Of a stretch of 64,000 bases of DNA, positions 1 to 9,244 are shown one piece after another (positions within the stretch are counted from its first letter, which is position 1; each line of letters starts with the position of its first letter). The DNA comes from Bifidobacterium aerophilum (GTDB lineage Bacteria > Actinomycetota > Actinomycetes > Actinomycetales > Bifidobacteriaceae): assembly GCF_010667685.1 (NCBI RefSeq), contig NZ_WHZW01000008.1, positions 62,001 to 126,000 of the forward strand, written 5' to 3'. A model generated the notes under the pieces. That model was not told where the DNA came from. It worked only from the letters and a program-made list of their open reading frames with translations, and made no database searches. A program made the translations under genes and the position numbers.

Positions 1-459
1 GATGCCGCAGGCGATGTTGAGTCGTCTCAGGAGGCCGCCGGAAAGTTTGCCGGGGCGGAACCTGCGGAAATCCTGAAGTCCGGTGAAGTCGATCGCCTCT
101 TCGACGAGCGGTGCGCGGTCGGCTTTTTTGGGTACGTACAGCGAGCAGAAGTAGTCGATGTTTTCGGTGACGGTCAGTTCGTTGAACACGGCCACGTTCT
201 GCGGCACGATGCCGATGCGTCGTTTGAGCGCGTAGCTGGTCGGCGTCATCGGCTGGCCGAACACGCGGATCGTGCCGGCGTCGTAGGTGAGCAGCGAGAG
301 GATGCAGTTGATCGCGGTGGTCTTGCCGGAGCCGTTGGGTCCGAGCAGGCCGAAGATCTCGCCTTGGCTGACGTCGAGATCGAAGTAGTCGAGCGCGACC
401 ATGTCGCCGTATCGTTTGACCAGTTGGCTGACGTGGACGGCCGGTGCGTTGTCGGTCAT
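1..459 (-). CDS. ABC transporter ATP-binding protein (3' part cut by window edge)
   Basis: ATPase subunit of an ABC transporter; it would hydrolyse ATP to drive a membrane permease. The visible 153 residues hold a Walker A motif (GPNGSGKTT, about residues 40-48), a Q-loop region (IGIVPQN) and the signature LSGGLLRRLNIA at the cut end; Walker B and the H-loop lie outside. The start ATG at 459 is followed by an ordinary NBD N-terminus (VSQLVKRYGDMVALD). The permease is not in the window. The gene is divergent from a NarL-type two-component pair starting at 618, and such pairs often control an adjacent ABC exporter of the DrrA/CcmA-like class. That link is inference; the substrate is unknown. 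Confidence 0.9.
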   Translation of the reverse strand, partial: MTDNAPAVHVSQLVKRYGDMVALDYFDLDVSQGEIFGLLGPNGSGKTTAINCILSLLTYDAGTIRVFGQPMTPTSYALKRRIGIVPQNVAVFNELTVTENIDYFCSLYVPKKADRAPLVEEAIDFTGLQDFRRFRPGKLSGGLLRRLNIACGI

Positions 460-545
460 GTCCGCTCCTTTCCTTGGGATGCTTTCATCATCGCGCGTCG
501 GAGGCGGTGACGCCACAGCCATCCGTCACGACATGGACGACCGGG

Positions 546-561
546 CGTGACATTTGTCACG
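546..561. promoter_or_regulatory. CGTGACA-TT-TGTCACG inverted repeat
   Basis: A perfect 7-bp inverted repeat with a 2-bp spacer lies between the divergent ABC ATPase (start 459) and the histidine kinase (start 618). It has the size and symmetry of a dimeric repressor or response-regulator site. No promoter element is clear enough to place it relative to a transcription start. Confidence 0.4.
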
Positions 562-567
562 AGTTTT

Positions 568-602
568 GGTTCCCGGGATATATGTGCCGAATCCCGGGAA
601 CC
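568..602. promoter_or_regulatory. 11-bp inverted repeat GGTTCCCGGGA...TCCCGGGAACC
   Basis: Two perfect 11-bp arms (568-578 and 592-602) are separated by 13 nt, immediately upstream of the histidine kinase. Each arm contains its own small palindrome (TCCCGGGA). It could be an operator pair or a leader hairpin just ahead of the kinase start. The TTCCCGGGAT core resembles the hairpin repeats near 41.4 kb, but the loop length differs. Confidence 0.5.
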
Positions 603-617
603 GGCTACCATGAGGGC

Positions 618-1841
618 ATGCTCATCTTGCTGGAGAAGGCCCTGCTTCTGGCCTGCGGAACGGCCGTTGCGGCGATCTCCGGCTTTGATGTGCTTTCGTT
701 GGTCGGCCTGCTGACGACGATTTCCATGTCCTGTCTGGATGAATGGCTGATGGCCCGCCGCACTTCCCGGGCGGTGACGGCGCTGCCGGCGGGCGTCTGC
801 ATCGCGGCCGCGCTGTTCATGCCGCGCTGGTGCGCCTTTCTGCCGGTCGTGGCCTATGACATGGCACGTTCGCCGGCGTTGCTGCGCGATGATCGCGCCG
901 ATCTGCTGGCCAGATGTCTGCCGTCTCTTGTGCCGGTGGCCGTGGCGATGCCCCATATGGCCGCCGCCGACCGTCCGTCGCTGATGGTGGCCGGACTGGT
1001 CTGCGTCGCGGGCATGATGATGGGGCGTTCGCGGGCCGACGTCATGAGGATGCGCCGGTCGTTGCGGCGCACGCAGGACCTGGCCCGCGACGGCAATCGT
1101 GCCAACCGTCGCCGCATGGCCGACATCGCCGAGGAGCGCTCCCAGTCGGTGCGGGTGGCCACGTTGAACGAACGGACGCGGATCGCACGTGAGATCCATG
1201 ACAACGTCGGCCATCTGCTTACCCGCGCGATCATGCAGGCGCAGGCCGGGAAGGCGGTGGCCGACGCGACGGGCGACACGGTCGCCGCGCAAGGGTTCGA
1301 CGCGTTGGGCGGCACGTTGAACGAGGCGATGACGATGGTGCGGCGCTCCGTCCATGATCTGGAAGACGACGGCACGGATTTCGCCGCCCAGATCGAGGAC
1401 GCGGCGCACACGTTCGGCGAGACGTCCGCCGGTTTCGCCGTGACGTTGTCGAACGAGATCACGGATGCACCGGCGCCGGTCGCACGTTGCTTCGCCGCCG
1501 TGATCCGCGAATCGCTGTCGAACGTGGCCCGGCACAGCGATGCGCGTTCGGCAAGCGTGACGTTGCGTGATTTCCCGGCGATCTGGCAACTGGTCGTGCA
1601 GGATCCGGGGCCCGCAAAACCCGAATCCGCCCATCATGGCACGGACGACGCCGAATCCATGCGCGGCATGGGACTGGCCGATATCGACAGCCGCGTGCGC
1701 GCGCTCGACGGCACGTCATCGAGCGGCCCGTATGGCGATGGCTGGCGCGTGTTCGTCACGGTTCCCAAACGGCGGTGGACGTACCATGATGCTGACGGGA
1801 AGCATGGCGCACCAGCCGAACGGAACACGTCAAGGAGCTGA
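618..1841 (+). CDS. sensor histidine kinase, NarL/DesK type (HisKA_3)
   Basis: Membrane sensor kinase of 407 residues that autophosphorylates and passes phosphate to the response regulator that follows. Hydrophobic segments fill about residues 1-140 (several short membrane spans). A linker then leads to the HisKA_3 motif REIHDNVGH with the phospho-acceptor His194, the N-box-like RESLSNVARHSDA, and the G-box GMGLADIDSRV. The frame is open back to 444, but ATG 618 begins the hydrophobic N-terminus; ATG 582 is in frame inside the inverted repeat and less likely. The stop is 1 nt before the next start, so the pair is an operon. The signal is unknown; the divergent ABC ATPase is the obvious target. 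Confidence 0.88.
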   Translation: MLILLEKALLLACGTAVAAISGFDVLSLVGLLTTISMSCLDEWLMARRTSRAVTALPAGVCIAAALFMPRWCAFLPVVAYDMARSPALLRDDRADLLARCLPSLVPVAVAMPHMAAADRPSLMVAGLVCVAGMMMGRSRADVMRMRRSLRRTQDLARDGNRANRRRMADIAEERSQSVRVATLNERTRIAREIHDNVGHLLTRAIMQAQAGKAVADATGDTVAAQGFDALGGTLNEAMTMVRRSVHDLEDDGTDFAAQIEDAAHTFGETSAGFAVTLSNEITDAPAPVARCFAAVIRESLSNVARHSDARSASVTLRDFPAIWQLVVQDPGPAKPESAHHGTDDAESMRGMGLADIDSRVRALDGTSSSGPYGDGWRVFVTVPKRRWTYHDADGKHGAPAERNTSRS

Positions 1842-1842
1842 C

Positions 1843-2493
1843 ATGAAAACGGCCATTGCCGATGATGATCCGATCGTTTGCCAATCATTGGCGACGATCC
1901 TGACGGCGACACGTACGGCGTATGTGCTGTGGACCGCGAACGACGGGAATGCGGCGGTACGGGAATACTTCCGCTCGCCGTCGAGCCGACCGGATGTGCT
2001 GCTCATCGACGTGCAGATGCCCGGCAAGGACGGGTTGGAGGCCGCCCGTGAGATTCTCGCCAAGGACAGGGCGGCACGAATCCTGTTTCTGACGACGTTC
2101 GCGGACAAATCGTATATCACGCAGGCTGTGGCGTTGGGTGCGCGCGGCTATCTCATCAAGCAGGACGTCGCGTCGGTTGGCCCCGCGTTGCAGGCCGTGA
2201 TGGCCGGCCAGATCGTGCTCGGCGCCGAGGTGCTCGGCAAACTGTCCGACAACGAAACCGACTCCCCCGCGCAGGCCGATCATGCGGCCGACCGTGAAGC
2301 ATTCACCGGGCTGTCCGACCGCGATCGCGACATCGCCGCACTGGTCGCCGAAGGACTCGACAATCGCGACATCGCCGCGAGGCTGTTCCTGAGCGAAGGT
2401 ACGGTGCGCAATCGCATCAGCGGCATTCTCGACAGGCTGGGGCTGACGAACCGAACCCAGCTCGCGATCCTCTGGCTCAACGCGCACCGCTGA
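1843..2493 (+). CDS. response regulator, NarL/FixJ family
   Basis: DNA-binding response regulator of 216 residues. The receiver domain (about 1-125) shows the acidic pocket DDD near the N-terminus, the phospho-acceptor Asp56 in LLIDVQMPGKDG, a Thr in FLTTF and the conserved Lys in YLIKQD. The C-terminal LuxR-type helix-turn-helix (about 150-216) contains LSDRDRDIAALVAEGLDNRDIA and the recognition helix region SEGTVRNRISGIL. The RBS AAGGAG sits just before ATG 1843, and the start is 1 nt after the kinase stop. It most likely regulates the divergent ABC transporter genes. No terminator follows clearly; a weak TTCCGG/CCGGAA hairpin lies at 2557-2581. Confidence 0.92.
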   Translation: MKTAIADDDPIVCQSLATILTATRTAYVLWTANDGNAAVREYFRSPSSRPDVLLIDVQMPGKDGLEAAREILAKDRAARILFLTTFADKSYITQAVALGARGYLIKQDVASVGPALQAVMAGQIVLGAEVLGKLSDNETDSPAQADHAADREAFTGLSDRDRDIAALVAEGLDNRDIAARLFLSEGTVRNRISGILDRLGLTNRTQLAILWLNAHR

Positions 2494-2591
2494 TGCTCTC
2501 CCCGACCCGGCGTCACCGTGTCATTTCGATCGAGGCAAAACCGAGCCGAGAGAAACTTCCGGCGCCCGTAAGCGACCGGAAACGACCATCG

Positions 2592-3215
2592 TCAGCTGTT
2601 CTTCATGACGATGCTGTCGACGGTGTCGGCCACATGCTCGCAGTCGTCGGCGCACTGCTCGAGATGGCGGTACACGTCGTGCCATGCAAGCACCTGCATC
2701 GGATCATCGCAGGATGTGTGCAGGGTGCGCATCGCCTCGATGAACACATGGTCGGCGTCGGTTTCGATGGTGTTGATGTCGAACACCAGTTCGCGCAGGG
2801 TCTTGGAGCGTTTGAACTGCGGCAGCTCCCCGACGAGAGCCGCTATCCGCTCGCAGGCGCGCACGACCATGTCGGCCATCTGCAACGCGTCCTCGCGCAT
2901 CACGGTCACGTTGTCGTAGTACATGCGGTCGAGCACGCCTTCGATGCTGTCGGTGACGTTGTCGAGGATGTGGCTCAGCTCGGCGATGTCCTCGCGGTCG
3001 AACGGCGTGATGAACGCGGTAACCAACTCGTCAAGCATCCGATGGCGCACCTCGTCGGCGGCCTGTTCGATGCGGTGCATGTCGTCCATGCGCTCGCGCA
3101 GCTGCGCCGGGTCGAACGTGTGCATGACGTCACTCAGCAGATGCGCTGCCTGACAGGCGTAGTCGGCACTCTGCTTGAATCCGTCGAAATAGAACGAGTC
3201 GTTTTTTCGTGCCAT
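2592..3215 (-). CDS. DUF47 family protein (PhoU-like Pit accessory protein)
   Basis: A 207-residue all-helical cytoplasmic protein of the DUF47/PhoU-like family. Members sit beside Pit-type phosphate transporters and are thought to modulate them or bind metal-phosphate. The sequence begins MARKNDSFYFDGF and has the repeated acidic/helical pattern seen in the family (MDDMHRIEQAADEVRHRM, AELSHILDNVTDSIEGV). RBS AGGAGG lies upstream of ATG 3215. It is 36 nt downstream of the Pit gene on the same strand, so co-transcription is likely. Exact biochemical function is not established for the family. Confidence 0.88.
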   Translation of the reverse strand: MARKNDSFYFDGFKQSADYACQAAHLLSDVMHTFDPAQLRERMDDMHRIEQAADEVRHRMLDELVTAFITPFDREDIAELSHILDNVTDSIEGVLDRMYYDNVTVMREDALQMADMVVRACERIAALVGELPQFKRSKTLRELVFDINTIETDADHVFIEAMRTLHTSCDDPMQVLAWHDVYRHLEQCADDCEHVADTVDSIVMKNS

Positions 3216-3251
3216 TGCGGGTTCCTCCTGAACTGATTCGAATGTGGCGGT

Positions 3252-4304
3252 CTAGAACACGAACATGAACAATTTGGCCATGACGAAACTGATGATGCCG
3301 CATCCGGGGAACGTGAACACCCAGGTGAGCATCATGTCACGCACCACGCCGAAGTTGATGGCCGACAGGCGACGGACCGCTCCGACGCCCATGATGGCGC
3401 TGGTCTTGGTATGCGTGGTGGAGACGGGGATGCCGAGTACGGTCATGAGCAGCAGACACAGCGCGCTCGACAGGTCGGCGGAGAATCCTTGGTATTTTTC
3501 GAGACGGACCATGTCCTGCCCGACGGATTTGATGATCTTCTCGCCGCCGACGGACGTGCCGACGCCCATGATGGTGCTGCACAGGATCATGAGCCATACG
3601 GGGATCACGACGCCCGCGACGCTCGACTGGCCGTTGCAGAACGCCATGCCGAGGAACAACACGCCGATGAACTTCTGACCGTCCTGCGCGCCGTGCATGA
3701 AGCTCATGGCTCCCGCTCCGACGATCTGCGCGTAGGTGAAGAATCCGTTGGTGCGACGCCGGTCGAATCCCGCGCAGATCAGGGTGACGGCCTTGCATAC
3801 GATCCAGCCCATGCCGAAGCCGATGATCAGGCTGGCGACGAGGCCATAGAGCACCTTGACCCATTCGCCCATGTTGATGCCGCCCATGCCGCCCTGAATG
3901 GCGATGGCCGCGCCGGACAGGCCTGCGATGAGGCTATGGCTTTCCGACGTGGGGATGCCGAGCATCGATGCGCCGACGCTGTAGATGACGATGGAGAACA
4001 GCGCCGCGCACAAGGCGATAAGCGCGGCGTGCGTATCGCCGCCGAAGTCGACCATGTTGGAAATGGTGGAGGCGACCGACGCGTTGAGCTGCGTCATGAG
4101 GAACACGCCGAGGAAGTTGAGCACGGCGGCCATGACGACGGCCGAACGCACACGCATGCATCGGGTGGTCACGCAGGTGGCGATGGCGTTGGGTGCGTCG
4201 GTCCATCCGTTGACGAAAATGACGCCGAGCGTCAGCAACGTCGTGACGGCCAATGCGGGATTGGAAAGCACCTGTTGGACGAAATACGACAGGGACACAT
4301 CCAC
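3252..4304 (-). CDS. inorganic phosphate transporter, Pit family
   Basis: A 350-residue integral membrane symporter for (metal-)phosphate, driven by proton or cation gradients. Both halves carry the diagnostic family motif: FVNGWTDAPNAIAT near the N-terminus and the related MSFMHGAQDGQKFIG in the second half. About ten hydrophobic segments are visible. The start is GTG 4304 with an upstream AAGGA. Its partner DUF47 gene follows on the same strand. A 14-bp palindrome (TACGTAGCTACGTA) lies in the upstream region. This is low-affinity phosphate uptake by family precedent; no PhoB/PhoP box could be recognised. Confidence 0.92.
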   Translation of the reverse strand: MDVSLSYFVQQVLSNPALAVTTLLTLGVIFVNGWTDAPNAIATCVTTRCMRVRSAVVMAAVLNFLGVFLMTQLNASVASTISNMVDFGGDTHAALIALCAALFSIVIYSVGASMLGIPTSESHSLIAGLSGAAIAIQGGMGGINMGEWVKVLYGLVASLIIGFGMGWIVCKAVTLICAGFDRRRTNGFFTYAQIVGAGAMSFMHGAQDGQKFIGVLFLGMAFCNGQSSVAGVVIPVWLMILCSTIMGVGTSVGGEKIIKSVGQDMVRLEKYQGFSADLSSALCLLLMTVLGIPVSTTHTKTSAIMGVGAVRRLSAINFGVVRDMMLTWVFTFPGCGIISFVMAKLFMFVF

Positions 4305-4361
4305 GGGGAATCGGTCCTTCTTCTTCGAGGGGCGGAAAGCAAACAGTCTGATTGTATACGA

Positions 4362-4375
4362 TACGTAGCTACGTA
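4362..4375. promoter_or_regulatory. TACGTAGCTACGTA palindrome upstream of the Pit gene
   Basis: Perfect 14-bp palindrome about 60 nt upstream of the phosphate transporter start. On the minus strand a TATACAAT stretch follows, which could be its -10 element, so a protein bound here would sit at the promoter. It is a candidate operator by symmetry only. Confidence 0.4.
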
Positions 4376-4432
4376 GTCATGTTATTCGTGTCGTGTTGCC
4401 GTTTTTCCGGATATGTTCCCGCGGAAATGGAA

Positions 4433-4462
4433 AACGCTCCCCGGGTTTCCCCGGGGAGCGTT
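4433..4462 (-). terminator. rho-independent terminator of xfp
   Basis: Perfect 13-bp GC-rich stem (4433-4445 with 4450-4462) with a 4-nt loop, followed on the minus strand by TTTTCC. It lies about 30 nt after the xfp stop codon. Confidence 0.85.
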
Positions 4463-4492
4463 ACTCCCTATGACCTAGCGATCAGGCTATCG

Positions 4493-6970
4493 TCACTCGT
4501 TGTCGCCGGCGGTGGCGGCGGTGGCGGTGATAGCGCCCTTCTCCTCGGTGTTCAGGCCGGAGTACACCCAGTCGGTGTAGTCCGGGTGATCGTAGCCGTT
4601 GTCGACCGCGAACTGGAAGGCTTCCTGACGGAAGGCCTCGAGCTCGGCGATCTTGTCGGCGTACTTGTCGGCGTCGATCATGCGCAGGGCCTCGGCGGTC
4701 AGCTCGTAACGATCGATGCGGTTGACGCGAACCATGTCGTACGGCGTGGTGGTGGAGCCTTCCTCCTCGTAGCCGTGGACGTTGAAGTTGTCGTGGTTCG
4801 GGCGGTCGTAGATCAGGCCGCGCACGTCGTGGGCGTAGGAGTGGTACGCGAACAGCACCGGCTTGTCGGCGGTGAAGATGTCGGCGAACTCCTCGTCGGT
4901 CAGGGCCTCGTCGTTCTCCTTGGCGGACTGCAGGGAGAGCAGATCAGCCACGTTGACGACCTTGAACTTGATGCCCAGCTCCTTCAGCTTGTCGGAAGCG
5001 GCCATGATCTCCTGAGTCGGGACATCGCCGGCGGCGGCAAGCACGACCTCGGCCTCATCGTTGGTCTTCGCGGTGGAAGCCCAATCCCAGGCGGCGGCAC
5101 CCTTCTCGAGCTCGGCGCGAGCCTCGTCGAGGGTCAGCCAGGTGGCGGCCGGCTGCTTGCCGGCGATGATGGCGTTGATCTTGTTGGTGGACTTGTAGCA
5201 CTTCTCGGCGATGGCCAGCAGCATGTTCGCGTCGGTCGCGAAGTAGATGCCGATGACGTGGTCGTTGTGGAAGCACTTGTTCAGCAGGACGGAGGTGACA
5301 CCCGGATCCTGGTGCGAGAAGCCGTTGTGATCCTGACGCCACACGTGCGAGGAGACCAGCAGGTTCATGGAGGCGATCGGCTTGCGCCACGGGATCTCGC
5401 GGACGGTAGCCTCAAGCCACTTGGCGTGCTGGTTGAGCATGGAGTCGATCACGTGCACGAAGGACTCGTAGGAGCTCCAGATGCCGTGACGGCCGGTCAG
5501 CAGGTAGGCCTCGAGGAAGCCTTCCATCTGGTGCTCGGACAGCTGCTCGACGACTTGGCCGGAGACGTGCATGTGCTCGTCGACCTCGTCAGAGATGTAG
5601 CCGGCATCCCACTGCTTGTTGGTGACCTCGTAGGAAGCCTGCAGACGGTTGGAAGCGGTCTCATCCGGTCCGAAGATGCGGAAGTCATGCATGTTGCGGG
5701 CGATGATGTCGCGGGTGTAGGCGCCGAGGGTACGGGTGGCCTCGAGCTGGCCCCAGCCGTGGCCGTACTTCTTGACTTCCTTGACCTCGTAGTCCTCGAG
5801 GTTCGGCAGGTCCAGATCCTTGCGGATCACGCCGCCGTTGGCGTTCGGGTTGGCACCGATACGCAGCTCGCCCTTCGGCATGAAGGCTGTGACGTCTTCC
5901 TTCACGGCGCCGTTCTCGTCGAACAGCTCCTCCGGCTTGTAGGACTCGAGCCAGTTCTTGAGGACCTCGAAGTGGGCCTCGGTATCGCGGGCGGAAGCCA
6001 GCGGCACCTGGTGGGAACGCCAGGAACCCTCGGTCTTCTTGCCGTCGATGTACTTCGGGCAGGTCCAGCCCTTCGGGGTGCGGAAGATGAGCATCGGGTA
6101 GAACGGACGATGCACGTTGTCGGTCTGGGCGGTCGCCTTGATGTCGCAGATCTCGTCCCAGATGGTCTCCCACAGCTCGGCGAAGCGACGGTGGATGGAC
6201 ATGTGGTCCTCATCGTCGAAGCCGGCGACGAACTCGTACGGCTCGTAGCCCATGCCGTGGAAGAACTCGTGGAGCTCTTCGTCGGAGATGCGGGACAGGA
6301 TGGTCGGGTTGGCGATCTTGTAGCCGTTGAGGTGCAGGATCGGCAGCACGATACCGTCGGTGCGCGGGTTCACGAGCTTGTTGGACTGCCAACCGGTGGC
6401 CAGCGGGCCGGTCTCGGCCTCACCGTCGCCGACGATGGCCGGCACGAACAGGGACGGGTTGTCCATGATGGCGCCGTAGGCGTGGGACAGGGCGTAACCC
6501 AGCTCGCCACCCTCGTGGATGGAGCCCGGGGTCTCCGGAGCGAAGTGGGACGGGATGCCGCCCGGGTAGGAGAACTGACGGAAGAACTTCTGCAGACCAG
6601 CCTCGTCCTTGGTGATCTTCGGGAAGGTCTCGGTGTAGGTGCCGTCCAGGTAGGACTGGGAGGTACCGGCCGGGCCGCCGTGGCCCGGGCCCATGATGAT
6701 CACGGTGTTCTGGCCGTGGTCGGCGATGAAGCGGTTGATGTGGCCGATGAGGAAGTTCAGGCCCGGAGTGGTGCCCCAGTGGCCAACCAGACGGTGCTTG
6801 ACGTCTTCACGGGTGAACGGCGCCTTCATCAGCGGGTTGGAACGCAGATAGATCTGGCCGATGGAAAGGTAGTTGGCGGCGCGCCAGTACTTGTCAACGC
6901 CTTCGAGGGCTTCCTCGGAAACCGGAGCGTTGAGCTTCTTCCAAGGGGTGCCAATAACAGGACTCGTCAT
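4493..6970 (-). CDS. xfp: xylulose-5-phosphate/fructose-6-phosphate phosphoketolase
   Basis: Thiamine-diphosphate enzyme that cleaves xylulose-5-P or fructose-6-P with phosphate into acetyl-phosphate plus glyceraldehyde-3-P or erythrose-4-P: the key step of the bifid shunt. It has 825 residues, the usual length for bifidobacterial Xfp. The N-terminal region shows the family stretches [14 protein letters not shown] and [19 protein letters not shown]; the ThDP site [14 protein letters not shown] is also present. RBS AGGAG precedes ATG 6970. It stands alone between a strong terminator and a long divergent region shared with guaA. Acetyl-phosphate goes to AckA and Pta, encoded 4-7 kb away. Identification is secure. 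Confidence 0.98.
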   Translation of the reverse strand: MTSPVIGTPWKKLNAPVSEEALEGVDKYWRAANYLSIGQIYLRSNPLMKAPFTREDVKHRLVGHWGTTPGLNFLIGHINRFIADHGQNTVIIMGPGHGGPAGTSQSYLDGTYTETFPKITKDEAGLQKFFRQFSYPGGIPSHFAPETPGSIHEGGELGYALSHAYGAIMDNPSLFVPAIVGDGEAETGPLATGWQSNKLVNPRTDGIVLPILHLNGYKIANPTILSRISDEELHEFFHGMGYEPYEFVAGFDDEDHMSIHRRFAELWETIWDEICDIKATAQTDNVHRPFYPMLIFRTPKGWTCPKYIDGKKTEGSWRSHQVPLASARDTEAHFEVLKNWLESYKPEELFDENGAVKEDVTAFMPKGELRIGANPNANGGVIRKDLDLPNLEDYEVKEVKKYGHGWGQLEATRTLGAYTRDIIARNMHDFRIFGPDETASNRLQASYEVTNKQWDAGYISDEVDEHMHVSGQVVEQLSEHQMEGFLEAYLLTGRHGIWSSYESFVHVIDSMLNQHAKWLEATVREIPWRKPIASMNLLVSSHVWRQDHNGFSHQDPGVTSVLLNKCFHNDHVIGIYFATDANMLLAIAEKCYKSTNKINAIIAGKQPAATWLTLDEARAELEKGAAAWDWASTAKTNDEAEVVLAAAGDVPTQEIMAASDKLKELGIKFKVVNVADLLSLQSAKENDEALTDEEFADIFTADKPVLFAYHSYAHDVRGLIYDRPNHDNFNVHGYEEEGSTTTPYDMVRVNRIDRYELTAEALRMIDADKYADKIAELEAFRQEAFQFAVDNGYDHPDYTDWVYSGLNTEEKGAITATAATAGDNE

Positions 6971-7424
6971 ATGTACTCCTGTACTCCTGCACTGTGTTGT
7001 GCGATTGATTGTTATCGGTAGGTCATGAACCGTGCCGAACCTTGCGATTTAGCCGTGCTCAATCCCAATCACTTGGCATCATACGATCGCAGCCCGACTT
7101 TTGGCCGTTTTTTTGCATGTATGTTCGTAATTGTTATAGAAATTTTCTATTTTGTTTGCTTTTCATGGTTGTTTTGTGAACACGGAATTCACCCTACCGT
7201 AACCCAAAAACGGCATCATTCCGCGCGAAAACGGCATCTCGAACCGTTTCGGCGCGTTCGTTTTAGCCAATAGACACGCGCGTGTTGTTCAACTGAACAT
7301 AACGTGATGTCACATTCCGGCCAACGGCTTGACCAGCGTGGCGATACGCGCCAATGTCGCCTTGCGCCGCCACAATGGATCTGTTATCCGTCCGTCAGTC
7401 ATCTCGGTATATAAAGGGAGAATT
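6971..7424. promoter_or_regulatory. divergent xfp-guaA regulatory region
   Basis: 454 nt without a convincing gene, clearly AT-richer than the surroundings (especially 7100-7200), as expected for strong promoters of xfp (minus) and guaA (plus). It contains two direct copies of AAAACGGCATC (7207-7217 and 7228-7238), 21 bp apart, and an inverted GCCGTTTT half-site at 7104-7111. A TTGACC box lies at 7329-7334 and TATATAA just before the guaA RBS. No purine riboswitch fold could be recognised. An 82-codon frame at 7025-7273 has no RBS and is not credible. Confidence 0.5.
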
Positions 7425-8980
<1,556 letters not shown>

Positions 8981-8987
<7 letters not shown>

Positions 8988-9086
8988 TTGAACAACGGAG
9001 CGTCCTCGTCGTTGCTCCTCGGTCGGCGTACTGAGTACGCCTTCCCTCGGTGCGCCTAGAGGCCGCACACGTTGTTCAATTATTCC
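8981..9086. repeat. 17-bp inverted repeat spanning the guaA stop codon
   Basis: Arms 8981-8997 and 9070-9086 are perfect complements and enclose 72 nt that contain a smaller perfect hairpin (GGCGTAC tga GTACGCC, 9025-9041). The left arm includes the last codon and stop of guaA. It may act as an RNA-stabilising 3' structure or be a bifidobacterial extragenic palindrome; the simple terminator is further downstream. Confidence 0.75.
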
Positions 9087-9137
9087 TTCTGGAATCCTTC
9101 ATAAGATGGTTCTTTCCAGTTGAAGGAACGTAACAGC

Positions 9138-9175
9138 AAGTAGGTCGGAATCGCAATGGTTCCGACCTACTTTTG
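9138..9175 (+). terminator. rho-independent terminator after guaA
   Basis: Perfect 13-bp stem (9138-9150 with 9160-9172), 9-nt loop, then a T run (CTTTTGT). It separates guaA from the DUF1846 gene. Confidence 0.85.
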
Positions 9176-9244
9176 TATGTCGCGGACGGGTTGATTTTCC
9201 GGTATAATCCTTGCGTTTACGACGTTCGAAAAGGATGGGCGCCC

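Noticed and set aside
444-617. A 58-residue N-terminal extension of the NarL-type kinase
   Set aside because: The extension overlaps the start of the divergent ABC gene and two palindromes, and it lacks any RBS; the hydrophobic N-terminus begins at ATG 618.
4352-7021. An 889-residue plus-strand open frame opposite xfp
   Set aside because: It is an antisense shadow of xfp: Val/Gly/Leu-rich low-complexity translation with no motif, whereas the opposite strand is an unmistakable phosphoketolase.
7025-7273. An 82-codon frame in the xfp-guaA gap
   Set aside because: No RBS, AT-rich composition unlike neighbouring genes, and it overlaps the promoter region; the hydrophobic stretch is probably chance.
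7240-7424. A purine riboswitch ahead of guaA
   Set aside because: I could not find the three-way junction with its conserved core; only a plausible promoter and RBS are present.
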